Shown piece after piece: positions 26,584 to 34,668 of a stretch of 64,000 bases of DNA. This stretch comes from Streptomyces cirratus. GTDB taxonomy: Bacteria > Actinomycetota > Actinomycetes > Streptomycetales > Streptomycetaceae. The DNA lies in assembly GCF_014650775.1 (NCBI RefSeq), contig NZ_BMVP01000001.1, positions 930,001-994,000 of the forward strand, written 5' to 3'. The notes under the pieces are model-generated. The model was not told where the DNA came from. It searched no databases and was given only the letters and a program-made list of their open reading frames with translations. Within the stretch, counting starts at the first letter, position 1; the number at the start of each line of letters is the position of its first letter. Both the position numbers and the translations under genes were made by a program.

Positions 26584-27705
26584 TTACCAGCCCAGTTCGT
26601 TCGCGGTGGTCTCGGCTATCGCGGGCGAGCAGGTCATGCCGCGCCCGCCGGGTCCGGTCACCAGCCAGACGCCGTCGGCGACCTGCTGGCGGTGGACCAC
26701 GCGGGTGGTGTCGGTGCACTGCGCGTACACGCCCGCCCACCGGCGTCGGATCCTGGGCAGCGGGCGGCCCAGGAAGGACTCGACCACCTCGGTGAGGTGT
26801 TCGTACGGGTCCTCGACGGTGTCGAACGCGAACGGGTGCTCGTACTCGTGGGTGTCACCGATGGTCAGTCCGCCGTCGTGGCGCTGGACCATGAGCAGCT
26901 GCATCTTGTGCGCGGCGGCGACCGGCGTCTGCGCCTGTCCGGCGCTCAGGGCGTCGAGGGCCTCCGAGCGGTACGCGGGGTAGTAGCGGAAACTGTCGGC
27001 GTCCGCGACCGAGGTGGTCAGCGGCTCGCCGAGCGGGGCGGTCTGCATCATCTGGAGCCGGACGCGGCGTACGGGCAGGTCGGGGACCAGCTCGCGGACC
27101 AGGCCGGACAGCCAGGCGCCGGTGGCGAGGACGACGGCGTCGCCGCGGTAGACATCACCGTGGTCGTCGCGTACCGCTCCGGTCCCGACGACCTCGCGCA
27201 CCTCGCGTCCGGGGAGGAAGGTGTAACGGCCGGTGGCGCGCAGGGCGTCGCGCAGGTGGGGCTGCGCGGTGCGCGGTTCCACGGCCGCGTCCCGCTCGCA
27301 CCACAGGGCGGCCTCGAAGGTGCCGCGCAGCGCCGGGTTGATCGCCCGGGCCTCCTCGGCGGTGACCAGCTCGTATCCGCGGGCGGCGGCGTCGGGACGG
27401 GCCACGGCCGCTTCGGCGACCGCGAGTTCACGGGGGTTGCGGACGGGGGTGAGGGAGCCGATGGCGCGGAAGCCCAGGCCGGGCACCCGTGCGCCGATCC
27501 GCTCCCAGAGTTCGCGGGCGCGCAGGGCGGTGTCGAGCTCCTCGCCCCCGGCCCGTCCGCTGATCCAGATCTGGCCGAAATTGCGCAGGGACGCGCCGCG
27601 GGCCTCCGCCTCCCGTTCGATCTGGACCACCTCGTGGCCGCGTTCGACTGCTTGCCAGGCGTGCATGGTGCCGACCACGCCGCCTCCGACGACTATGACT
27701 CTCAC
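26584..27705 (-). CDS. FAD-dependent aminophosphonate-type oxidoreductase
   Basis: GTG at 27705 starts the FAD-binding strand (VRVIVVGGGVVGTMHAWQA, a GxGxxG-type motif); an in-frame GTG nine bases upstream is also possible. The product has 373 residues with the DAO fold: IEREAEARGASLRNFGQIWISGR, AVVLATGAWLSGLV and a C-terminal VTGPGGRGMTCSPAIAE FAD contact. Its set of neighbours matches the oxidoreductase family found with phosphonatase-like HADs. There it is proposed to oxidise aminophosphonates to phosphonoacetaldehyde, replacing the PhnW transaminase. Substrate is inferred from context only. A promoter with a regulator-like palindrome lies 80 bases upstream. Confidence 0.8.
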   Translation of the reverse strand: MRVIVVGGGVVGTMHAWQAVERGHEVVQIEREAEARGASLRNFGQIWISGRAGGEELDTALRARELWERIGARVPGLGFRAIGSLTPVRNPRELAVAEAAVARPDAAARGYELVTAEEARAINPALRGTFEAALWCERDAAVEPRTAQPHLRDALRATGRYTFLPGREVREVVGTGAVRDDHGDVYRGDAVVLATGAWLSGLVRELVPDLPVRRVRLQMMQTAPLGEPLTTSVADADSFRYYPAYRSEALDALSAGQAQTPVAAAHKMQLLMVQRHDGGLTIGDTHEYEHPFAFDTVEDPYEHLTEVVESFLGRPLPRIRRRWAGVYAQCTDTTRVVHRQQVADGVWLVTGPGGRGMTCSPAIAETTANELGW

Positions 27706-27781
27706 GCCGTCCACGGTGGGCGCGGGCCGTGGCCCGGAGGGGTCGGCGTGGTGGAGGGGCGGTGAACATGCCTCGACGTTT

Positions 27782-27810
27782 GGACTAGACCCGTTATCTT
27801 TCTGTGACAA
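27782..27810 (-). promoter_or_regulatory. Promoter and GntR-type operator of the phosphonate block
   Basis: On the minus strand TTGTCA (27805-27810) and TAGTCC (27782-27787) are 17 bases apart. The -10 element is embedded in GGTCTAGTCC (27782-27791), a palindromic core that closely resembles a DasR site. A regulator bound here would block RNA polymerase. The upstream GntR gene product has a DasR-like sequence and is the natural candidate. Confidence 0.7.
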
Positions 27811-27851
27811 CACTACGTCCCTTTCGGTCGCTCTGGTGCGGATTACGGAGG

Positions 27852-28622
27852 CTACTCGGGACGCAGCCGGGTCGTGAAGCTGAACCGGTCGCCACGGTAG
27901 AGCGAACGCACCCGCTCAAGCGGGCGGCCGTCCTGGTCCCGGGAGAAGCGGTGGATGAGCAGCATGGGCAGAGCTGGCGGGGTGCCGATCAGCAGGGCTT
28001 CGCGGGGGGTGGCGAGGACCGTCTCCAGCTTCTCGTCGGCGTCGCCGAACGAGATGCCGAGGCGGTCGCGGAGGTACTCGTAGAAGGACGAGTCCGGCTG
28101 GAAATCGCTGTCGAGGCGGGGCGCGCGGGCGACGCGCAGGTACGTGCTCTCCAGGCCGACGCGCTCGTCGTCGGCGAGCAGGACGCGCTCCAGGTGCCAG
28201 ACGGGTTCACCGGCCTCGGCGCCGATGCCGCGGGCCAGCTCGGGCGGGCAGGGGAACCGCTCCAGGCCGATGAGGTGACGGCCCGGGCGGCGGCCTTGGC
28301 GGCGTACGCCCTCGGTGTAGCTCGCGAGGGACAGCGGCTGCTCCAGCTTGGGCCCGGCGACGACGGTCCCGCGGCCGGAGCGGCGCAGCCGGCCCTCCAG
28401 CAGCAGCTCGCGCAAGGCCTGGCGGACGGTCTCGCGGGAGACCTCGTACTGCTCGGCGAGATCACGCTCGGTGGGCAGCAGGCCACCCTCCCCGAGTTCT
28501 TCGACCAGGACGGAGACACGGGCCTTGACCGCGTAGTACTTGGGGATGCGCCCGTGCTCGGGGATGCCGGACCGCACGGCCTGTCCGGGGCGGTGGGGCT
28601 GGCTCTGACTGGGATGTTCCAC
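27852..28622 (-). CDS. GntR/HutC-family regulator, DasR-like
   Basis: GTG at 28622 gives 256 residues; a later GTG at 28577 is an alternative since neither has a strong ribosome binding site. A GntR winged helix (IPKYYAVKARVSVLVEEL, LPTERDLAEQYEVSRETVRQAL) spans about 25-95 and a UTRA effector domain about 115-250. The phrases LPTERDLA, SRETVRQALREL and RSLYRGDRF are close to DasR, which senses amino-sugar phosphates. Position upstream of the FAD oxidase suggests control of phosphonate genes. An imperfect inverted pair GGACTG/CAGTCC at 28627-28658 lies immediately before the gene and could be an autoregulatory site. Confidence 0.87.
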   Translation of the reverse strand: MEHPSQSQPHRPGQAVRSGIPEHGRIPKYYAVKARVSVLVEELGEGGLLPTERDLAEQYEVSRETVRQALRELLLEGRLRRSGRGTVVAGPKLEQPLSLASYTEGVRRQGRRPGRHLIGLERFPCPPELARGIGAEAGEPVWHLERVLLADDERVGLESTYLRVARAPRLDSDFQPDSSFYEYLRDRLGISFGDADEKLETVLATPREALLIGTPPALPMLLIHRFSRDQDGRPLERVRSLYRGDRFSFTTRLRPE

Positions 28623-28651
28623 CCTCGGACTGTACGCGGGACAGGTGTACG

Positions 28652-29452
28652 TCAGTCCGCGGCGCGGGCCCGCAGCCGGCGGGCGCCGAGCAGCAGGCCG
28701 CCGCCGGTGGCGAGGGTGGCGACGGCGGCCGCGGCGGACACCCAGGGGCGGGGACCGGTGTGCGCGAGCGAGCCCGCCTCGCCGGCTTCGTCCTCGGGCC
28801 CCTCGACGGAGAACCGGTAGCCGCCCGCCTCGCCGACCCAGTCCCCGTCGTCGCCCTTGCGCTGGACGACTGCGGCGTCGGCGAGGACCTCGCCGTGCGG
28901 GGCGTCGGGGGCGAAGGCGAGCGAGACGCGGACGGTACGGGAGCCGCCGGCGCCGATGGCGAACCCGGAGAAGGCTTCACCGCCGCCGCCGCCAACGCCA
29001 CCGCCACCGCCACCGCCACCGCCGCCTCCGTCGAACACGGCGATGATCTCGTCGCGGTCGCTGCGTTCCAGGGTGACGGGGCGGGGGCCGCCGGATGTCT
29101 CGAAGTCCATCCGGAGGTGGGAGGGGCGCAGGGTGCGGGCCTTGTCGGTGAAGACCACGACGGGGTGGATGGCGGTGCACTCGCCGGCGGTGGTGTTGGT
29201 CAGGTCCAGGTACCAGGTCTGGGCGCCGTCGCCGGTGCGGTACACGGCCGGACCGCCGCGGATGCGGGCTCCGATGGGGAAGGCGCTGCTCTTGGCGTCC
29301 CCGCAGGTGGCCTTCGCGCGGGAGGGCAGCGCGGGCGCGGGGCGCGCCCCGCCGCCGTTGCCGATGTCGGCGCTGGCGGTGCCGGGCGCGAGGAGGGAGA
29401 GGAACGCGGCGGCCAGCAGGGCGGGAGGGGCAAGGGCTTCGCGCAGTCGCAT
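28652..29452 (-). CDS. Secreted cell-wall protein with LAHTG sorting motif
   Basis: ATG at 29452 with GAAGG upstream gives 266 residues. The signal peptide ends near GTASAD (residue 29). The mature part looks like one beta domain (WYLDLTNTTAGECTAIHPVVV, then VRVSLAF) that is interrupted by a run of 11 glycines, V, and 5 more glycines. The C-terminus carries SLAHTG, a hydrophobic stretch and RRLRARAAD. LAxTG is the motif used by Streptomyces class E sortases, one of which is encoded at 34669. It is probably displayed on the cell wall. Function is unknown. Confidence 0.8.
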   Translation of the reverse strand: MRLREALAPPALLAAAFLSLLAPGTASADIGNGGGARPAPALPSRAKATCGDAKSSAFPIGARIRGGPAVYRTGDGAQTWYLDLTNTTAGECTAIHPVVVFTDKARTLRPSHLRMDFETSGGPRPVTLERSDRDEIIAVFDGGGGGGGGGGGVGGGGGEAFSGFAIGAGGSRTVRVSLAFAPDAPHGEVLADAAVVQRKGDDGDWVGEAGGYRFSVEGPEDEAGEAGSLAHTGPRPWVSAAAAVATLATGGGLLLGARRLRARAAD

Positions 29453-29937
29453 GGAGGGCCTTCGCAGCTCGCCGGACGGAAACGGTGATGACGATGATCA
29501 GACGAGGCGACAATCACCCCGCCCCCGCACTCTCCCACGGCCCACCCCGCCCCCCGCCCATCCGCGCGGACGGCCCCCGCCTTTACGCCTGATCGGACGC
29601 GGCCCCACCCCCGGCCCCAAACCCGGGACCACCCCGCGCAACGGCACCGGGGAGTCTGAGGCGCGGGTACAGGAACCGGCCTCGCGGGGGCACCTCCCAG
29701 CGGCAGCCGGGGGAATTCGAGGCGCGGGGCCTGGAGCGGAGCCCCGCAAAGCCCGGAGCAGCCGGGACCCCCACGCAACGGCGCCGCACCCAACCACCCA
29801 CACCAGCCGAATCCGACCTCGTGGGAGCACCTCCCAGCGGCAGCCGGGGGAATTCGAGGCGCGGGGCCTGGAGCGGAGCCCCACAAAGCCCGGCGCAGCC
29901 GAGACCGCCCCGCGCGACGGCGCCGCAGGGCGCCCCG
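29453..29937. repeat. Intergenic region with repeated GC-rich elements
   Basis: No gene is visible in this 485-base gap. It contains two copies of an element of about 80 bases, beginning at 29690 and 29827, whose first 55 bases are identical and include CCGGGGGAATTCGAGGCGCG and CTGGAGCGGAGCCCC. A degenerate third copy lies at about 29649-29682. The same family occurs on the other strand near 40119 and 40226. The parts nearest 29453 may hold the promoter of the secreted-protein gene. Confidence 0.75.
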
Positions 29938-31002
29938 TCAAACCCCCCGATCGAACACCGGCCCCAGCACCAATTCCGCCGCCCCCTCCGCCACCCCCAC
30001 CCCGGCCACGGCCACGGCCACCGCCACCCCGGCCCGCCTCACCAGCACCGCCCCGACCCCCTCCACGAACGCCCCCGGCTCCGCCTCCACCACCCTCCCG
30101 CCCAGCACCACCCGCTCCACGTCCAGCAGCGCGACCACGTTCGCCGCCCCCTCCCCCAGCACGCGCGCCGCCCCCGCCACATCCCCCCGCGCGAGCGCCG
30201 ACAGACACAGCGCCTCCACGCACCCCCGCCCCCCGCACCGGCACGGCGGTCCGTCCAGCTCCAGCACCTGGTGCCCGAACTCCCCCGCCAGCGAGCGCGG
30301 CCCCCGGAACACCGCACCGTCCAGCCGAAGCCCCGCCCCCACCCCGGTCCCGACGTGCACGTAGACGCAGCTCGCGCCGCTCCCGCCCGCCGCCGCAACC
30401 CCCGCGTTGGTGTCCTTGTCCACCACCACCGGCACCCCCGCCCCCAGCCGCCCCGCCAGCACCTGCCGTAGCGGGAACCCCTCCCACTCCGGGAACCCCG
30501 TGACCCGCCCCAGTACCCCGTCCCGCCAGTCCAGCGGACCCGGCGCCGCGACGCCCACCCCGAGCAGCGGCGCCCCCGCCCCGCCCGCCTCGCGGACCCG
30601 CGCGACCGCCCGTAGCACGGCGTCGACCGCCGCCACCGGCCCCGCCGCGAAGTCCAGCGGCCCGCGCCACCGCGCGACAACGCCCCCCGCCAGGTCGACC
30701 CGTACGGCCGTCAGCTCGTCGCGGTCCAGGTGCACCCCCACCGCTGACCGCGCTGCCGGGACCAGCCGCAGCAGGGTCCGCGGCTTGCCGCCCGTCGACG
30801 CGCCCCGGCCGGCCTCCGCCACCAGGCCCTCCGCCGCGAGCCGCGCCGTGATCTTGCTGACGGCCTGCGGGGTGAGCCCGGTACCGTCGGCGAGGTCGGC
30901 GCGGCCCAGCCCGCCCGGTCCGGCCCCCCGCAACAACCCCAGGAGCAGCGCCTCGTTGTGCCCCCGCACCACGGGCAGGTTGACCCCGTTGCCCCGATTC
31001 AC
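29938..31002 (-). CDS. ROK-family transcriptional regulator
   Basis: GTG at 31002 after GGCGGGG gives 354 residues. A winged helix (about 10-75; LGRADLADGTGLTPQAVSKI) precedes a sugar-kinase-like ROK domain. The zinc motif CRCGGRGCVEA is intact (about residue 255), and VYVHVGTGVGAGLRLDG is the phosphate-binding turn. ROK repressors of this layout sense sugars or sugar phosphates. It is divergent from the oxidoreductase at 31053. A perfect palindrome in the 50-base gap is the likely operator for both genes. Confidence 0.9.
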   Translation of the reverse strand: MNRGNGVNLPVVRGHNEALLLGLLRGAGPGGLGRADLADGTGLTPQAVSKITARLAAEGLVAEAGRGASTGGKPRTLLRLVPAARSAVGVHLDRDELTAVRVDLAGGVVARWRGPLDFAAGPVAAVDAVLRAVARVREAGGAGAPLLGVGVAAPGPLDWRDGVLGRVTGFPEWEGFPLRQVLAGRLGAGVPVVVDKDTNAGVAAAGGSGASCVYVHVGTGVGAGLRLDGAVFRGPRSLAGEFGHQVLELDGPPCRCGGRGCVEALCLSALARGDVAGAARVLGEGAANVVALLDVERVVLGGRVVEAEPGAFVEGVGAVLVRRAGVAVAVAVAGVGVAEGAAELVLGPVFDRGV

Positions 31003-31026
31003 CCCGCCGCCTCTCCTTGCACTTAC

Positions 31027-31039
31027 GCAACACTGTTGC
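31027..31039. promoter_or_regulatory. Palindromic operator candidate GCAACACTGTTGC
   Basis: Six-base arms GCAACA and TGTTGC flank a single C. The site is centred in the 50-base space between two divergent starts, 14 bases before the right-hand ATG. A TTGCAC -35-like element (31017-31022) overlaps its left side. Size and position fit a ROK regulator site. Confidence 0.6.
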
Positions 31040-31052
31040 CAAAGTATGACCC

Positions 31053-32165
31053 ATGCCCCTGAACGCCACCTCCCCCCTCCGCGTCGGACTCGTCGGCTAC
31101 GGACTGGCCGGTTCCGTCTTCCACGCCCCCCTCGTGACCGCCACCGAAGGACTCACCCTCGACGCGGTCGTCACCTCCGACCCCGGCCGCCAGGCCCAGG
31201 CGCGCGAGGAGTATCCCGGCGTCCGGATCGTCGGCTCCGCCGCCGCGCTCTGGGACGGCTCGGACGGAGCGGACCCCGTCGACCTCGTCGTCATCGCCTC
31301 CCCCAACAAGACGCACGTCCCGCTGGCCACGGCCGCCCTCACCGCCGGCGTCCCCGTCGTCGTGGACAAGCCGCTGGCCGCCACCGCCGCCGAGGCGGAG
31401 GAACTCGCCGCGCTCGCCGAGCGGACCGGCACCTTCTTGTCCGTCTTCCAGAACCGCCGCTGGGACAACGACTTCCTCACCGTGCGCCGACTCATGGCCG
31501 ACGGCGAACTCGGCGACGTCCAGCGCTTCGAGTCCCGCTTCGAGCGCTGGCGGCCGCAGCTCAAGGGCGGATGGCGGGAGTCCGGGGCGCCGGAGGAGAT
31601 CGGCGGACTGCTGTACGACCTCGGCAGCCACGTCGTCGACCAGGCGCTGGTGCTCTTCGGCCCGGCCGTACGGGTCTACGCGGAGACGGACGTGCGCCGC
31701 GCGGGCGCGGAGGCCGACGACGACACCTTCATCGCGATCACGCACGCCGGCGGGGTCCGCTCGCACCTGTACGTCAGCGCGACCACCGCCCAGCTCGGTC
31801 CGCGCTTCCGCGTGCTCGGCTCGCGTGCCGGCTACGTCAAGTACGGCCTCGACCCGCAGGAGGCCGCGCTGCGCGAGGGGCTGCGGCCGGGCGGGGACGG
31901 CCAGGAGTGGGGCGTGGAGCCCGAGCACCTGTGGGGCCGGCTGGGCGCGGGGGAATCCCCGCTGACCGGCGGCGGGACCCCGGTGCCGACCGTGCCGGGC
32001 GACTACCCGGCGTACTACGCGGCGGTGGCCGCGGCACTGCGCGAGGGCGGGCCGGCTCCGGTGACGGCACGTGAGGCGGCGCACTGCCTGGCGGTCCTGG
32101 AAGCGGCCCGCCGGTCGTCGCGCGACGGCGTCACGGTGACACTCGCCCCCGGCGACGCGGCGTAG
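31053..32165 (+). CDS. Gfo/Idh/MocA-family oxidoreductase
   Basis: ATG at 31053 lacks a clear ribosome binding site, so a very short or absent leader is possible. The 370-residue protein has an N-terminal Rossmann domain (RVGLVGYGLAGSVFHAPL), the family marker VVDKPLA (about residue 107) and the catalytic-region motif EIGGLLYDLGSHVVDQAL near residue 190. Members oxidise or reduce sugars, inositols or related alcohols with NAD(P). Pairing with a ROK regulator suggests a sugar-derived substrate. No transporter or other sugar gene is next to it. Confidence 0.9.
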   Translation: MPLNATSPLRVGLVGYGLAGSVFHAPLVTATEGLTLDAVVTSDPGRQAQAREEYPGVRIVGSAAALWDGSDGADPVDLVVIASPNKTHVPLATAALTAGVPVVVDKPLAATAAEAEELAALAERTGTFLSVFQNRRWDNDFLTVRRLMADGELGDVQRFESRFERWRPQLKGGWRESGAPEEIGGLLYDLGSHVVDQALVLFGPAVRVYAETDVRRAGAEADDDTFIAITHAGGVRSHLYVSATTAQLGPRFRVLGSRAGYVKYGLDPQEAALREGLRPGGDGQEWGVEPEHLWGRLGAGESPLTGGGTPVPTVPGDYPAYYAAVAAALREGGPAPVTAREAAHCLAVLEAARRSSRDGVTVTLAPGDAA

Positions 32166-32353
32166 AGCGGCCGGCCATTCCCGGCGCGGCACTCAGAGCG
32201 CGGCACCCCGGGCGGCCACTCCGGCCGGGCACTCTGGCCGGACACTCGGGGACGGCACTCCGTCGCGGCACCTGAGGCGCGGCCGGCCGCCGGCCACTTG
32301 GGCAGGCCGGCCGAGGGGCCACCGGGGCGGCGGGGCGACCGGGAGCGCAGGCA

Positions 32354-32398
32354 GCCGGGAGGGGCGGGCCGCCCCCCGGGGGTCCGCCCGCTCCCGGC
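32354..32398. terminator. GC-rich hairpin between convergent genes
   Basis: GCCGGGAG plus GGGCGG at 32354-32367 pairs with CCGCCC, one bulged G, and CTCCCGGC at 32384-32398. It lies in the 260-base gap between the oxidoreductase (plus) and FAH-family (minus) genes. The rest of the gap is GC-rich, slightly repetitive GGC(A/C)CTC-type sequence with no gene. Confidence 0.6.
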
Positions 32399-32425
32399 CG
32401 TCCTGCCTTCCCGGCCGCCGGCTCG

Positions 32426-33286
32426 TTACGCGCCCTTGAACTCCTGGCGCTGACGCCCGAGGCCGTCGATCTCGACCTCCACCACGTCACCGGTGCGCAG
32501 GTACGGTTTGGGCTCCGGCTGGCCCATGGCCACGCCCGCCGGGGTACCCGTGACGATGACGTCGCCGGGGTACAGGGTCATGAACTGGCTCAGGTACCGC
32601 ACGACCTCGCCGACCGGGAACACCTGGTCCGAGGTGTTCCCGTCCTGCTTGAGCTCGCCGTTGACCCAGAGGCGGACGCCGAGCGCCTGCGGGTCCGGGA
32701 TGTCGTCGGCCGTGACCAGCCAGGGGCCGAGCGGGGTGAAGGTCTCGCAGTTCTTGCCCTTGTCCCAGGTGCCGCCGCGCTCTATCTGAAACTCGCGCTC
32801 CGAGACGTCGTTGACCACCGTGTACCCGCCCACGTGCGCCAGGCCTTCCTCTGCGGAAGCCAGGTAGCGGGCGGTGGCGCCGATGACGACGCCGAGCTCG
32901 GCCTCCCAGTCCGTCTTCACGCTGCCGCGCGGGATGAGGACCGTGTCGTCCGGGCCCACTACCGTGTCCGCCGCCTTGAGGAACAGGATCGGCTCGGCCG
33001 GCGGCTCGGCGCCGATCTCGGCGGCGTGCCCGAAGTAGTTCAGGCCGATGCCCACGACCTTGCCGACGCGGCCGATCGGAGAGCCCACGCGCAGCCCTTC
33101 GGCGTCGAGCGCCGGGAGTGCCCCGGGCACCGCGGCCGCGTCCCGTACCCGGGACAGCACGGAGTCGTCGGCGAGGAGCGCGCCGTCCACATCCGTGATC
33201 AGGCCGGACAGGTCCCGCAGGGTTCCGTCCTGGTCGAGCAGCGCGGGGCGCTCCGACCCGACGGGTCCGACACGCAGCAGCTTCAT
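32426..33286 (-). CDS. Fumarylacetoacetate hydrolase (FAH) family protein
   Basis: ATG at 33286 with GGGAG upstream gives 286 residues; an ATG six bases earlier would sit too close to the ribosome binding site. The C-terminal FAH fold has VGIGLNYFGHAAEIG, DWEAELGVVIG (metal-binding Glu residues), VNDVSEREFQ and VIVTGTPAGVAMGQPEP. Family members hydrolyse or decarboxylate acylpyruvates and related ring-cleavage products. Substrate is unknown. It stands alone on the minus strand. Confidence 0.9.
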   Translation of the reverse strand: MKLLRVGPVGSERPALLDQDGTLRDLSGLITDVDGALLADDSVLSRVRDAAAVPGALPALDAEGLRVGSPIGRVGKVVGIGLNYFGHAAEIGAEPPAEPILFLKAADTVVGPDDTVLIPRGSVKTDWEAELGVVIGATARYLASAEEGLAHVGGYTVVNDVSEREFQIERGGTWDKGKNCETFTPLGPWLVTADDIPDPQALGVRLWVNGELKQDGNTSDQVFPVGEVVRYLSQFMTLYPGDVIVTGTPAGVAMGQPEPKPYLRTGDVVEVEIDGLGRQRQEFKGA

Positions 33287-33432
33287 GGGCATTCTCCCGT
33301 GGTCGAGGGTGGTCGGCCCATGGGCATGCCCCGGGCCGGACGATGGGTTGCGGCCATCGGAGGATTGGCCGATCCTCCAAGATGTCCGGCCAATCTGCAA
33401 GACCCTGTTCACGGACTGGAACGCCACCCTCC

Positions 33433-34149
33433 TCAGCCGCGCGCCGTGCCCCGCTGGAGCCAGGCCCGCTCGGCGACCGACCAGGCGGTGGTCGTCAGCA
33501 GGTAGAGCCCGGCGGCGAGCGGCACCACGGCGGCGGTGACCAGCGTTCCGAACGACAGCTGGGGCAGTACGCCGCTCACCTTCCGCATCGCCGCCTCCTG
33601 CTCGGCGGTCAGCACCCCCGCACCCCCGCGCCCGGCGCCCCCGGCCTTCACCCCGGCCCCGGCCCCCGCCCCGGAAGCAGCCAGGACCGCGGCCCGACCA
33701 GCCCCCGCGCCCGCCGCTTCGACCGAGGCGGCAAGCGCCGCCCGGCGCCCCCGGACCGAGCTCCAGGCCGCCACCGCCGCGATGGCCGCGAACAGCCCGA
33801 GGAACACCAGCCCCGGCGCCCCGAAGACGCCGCCCTCCCCGAGCGCGTCGGCCCAGCGGCCCCCGAGGGGCGCGGCGAACAGCCGGTGACCCAGCAGCTC
33901 GTTGGCCGCCCCGCCGACCTCCGCCGAGGAGAACCCGCGGTACATCACGTAGAACACCGGCACCTGCAACAGCGCCGGCAAGCAGCCGGCCATCGGCGTC
34001 CCGCCACGCACGGCCGCCCGGCTGAGCGGGTGCAGCGCCAGGCGTACGAGCACGGTGAACAGCACGATCGCCACAGCGGTCGCGGACTCGGCCAGTACCG
34101 GCTCCAACAGCCGGCCCAGCTCGGCAACAAGGTGGGTGAAAACGGACAC
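33433..34149 (-). CDS. YidC/Oxa1-family membrane insertase paralogue
   Basis: GTG at 34149 with GGAGGG upstream gives 238 residues. Hydrophobic segments near 20-40, 55-75, 108-128 and 205-230, with the family-like RLALHPLSRAAVRG and PALLQVPVFYVMYRGF, match the conserved YidC core. A low-complexity Ala/Gly loop of about 40 residues (AGAGAGRAAVLAASGAGAGA) lies between the later helices. It is shorter than the housekeeping YidC, which should be encoded near the replication origin. The neighbour at 34297 is a small membrane protein often found with it. Confidence 0.8.
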   Translation of the reverse strand: MSVFTHLVAELGRLLEPVLAESATAVAIVLFTVLVRLALHPLSRAAVRGGTPMAGCLPALLQVPVFYVMYRGFSSAEVGGAANELLGHRLFAAPLGGRWADALGEGGVFGAPGLVFLGLFAAIAAVAAWSSVRGRRAALAASVEAAGAGAGRAAVLAASGAGAGAGVKAGGAGRGGAGVLTAEQEAAMRKVSGVLPQLSFGTLVTAAVVPLAAGLYLLTTTAWSVAERAWLQRGTARG

Positions 34150-34296
34150 GCGGGCCCTCCGAAGGGTCTCGTCGAACGTCGAAAGAGATGCATTTCGGCG
34201 TGACGACCCGCGAGGGGCGACGACATGATCAGTGAGCGGAAAACGGTGCCACGGCCAGGGCCGACCTGCGGCCCCGCCCTGATGTACTGCGCGCCC

Positions 34297-34590
34297 CTAC
34301 GCGGCCGTCGGGACGAGGCGGCCGGGAGCCCGGGGCCGCGACCGGCCCGAGGCGTCGGGATCGCGCTGCGGCAGGAACGCCGTGCGCTGCTCGCGATCAC
34401 GGATCGCGGTGCGTATTCGGTGCGGCGGTACGGGACGCACCCGGCTCGCCGCCAAAGCGGCGGCGGCCACCGCGAGGGCGGCCGCGAGGGCGACCACCAC
34501 GCCGGCCAGCCCGTTCTCCCCGAGCAACAGCCCGAGGAGGCCTCCGAGCAGCAGCAGGGTCAGCAACAGCTCTGCAAAACGCCCGACCAT
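34297..34590 (-). CDS. Small membrane protein, DUF6412-like
   Basis: ATG at 34590 after GAGGGGGGTGGGCGGC gives 97 residues. Two membrane segments (about 5-25 and 28-50) are followed by a cytoplasmic basic tail ending RTAFLPQRDPDASGRSRPRAPG. This resembles the small DUF6412 proteins that accompany a second YidC in Streptomyces. Function is unknown. A role in insertion of a specific membrane protein is only suggested by the neighbour, 147 bases downstream. Confidence 0.65.
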   Translation of the reverse strand: MVGRFAELLLTLLLLGGLLGLLLGENGLAGVVVALAAALAVAAAALAASRVRPVPPHRIRTAIRDREQRTAFLPQRDPDASGRSRPRAPGRLVPTAA

Positions 34591-34668
34591 GCCGCCCACC
34601 CCCCTCTGCTCACGCACACGAACTACTGTACTGACACAACGGCCCGCCCCACGCCGCAGTTCCCGCGA

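Noticed and set aside
27852..28622. Assigning the GntR gene as dasR itself
   Set aside because: It shares phrases with DasR, but dasR normally lies near the das sugar transporter. The context here is phosphonate uptake, so it is treated as a paralogue.
28857..30503. A plus-strand Pro/Arg-rich frame covering the intergenic repeats and ROK gene
   Set aside because: It crosses repeats and the antisense of a ROK gene; composition is that of non-coding GC-rich frames.
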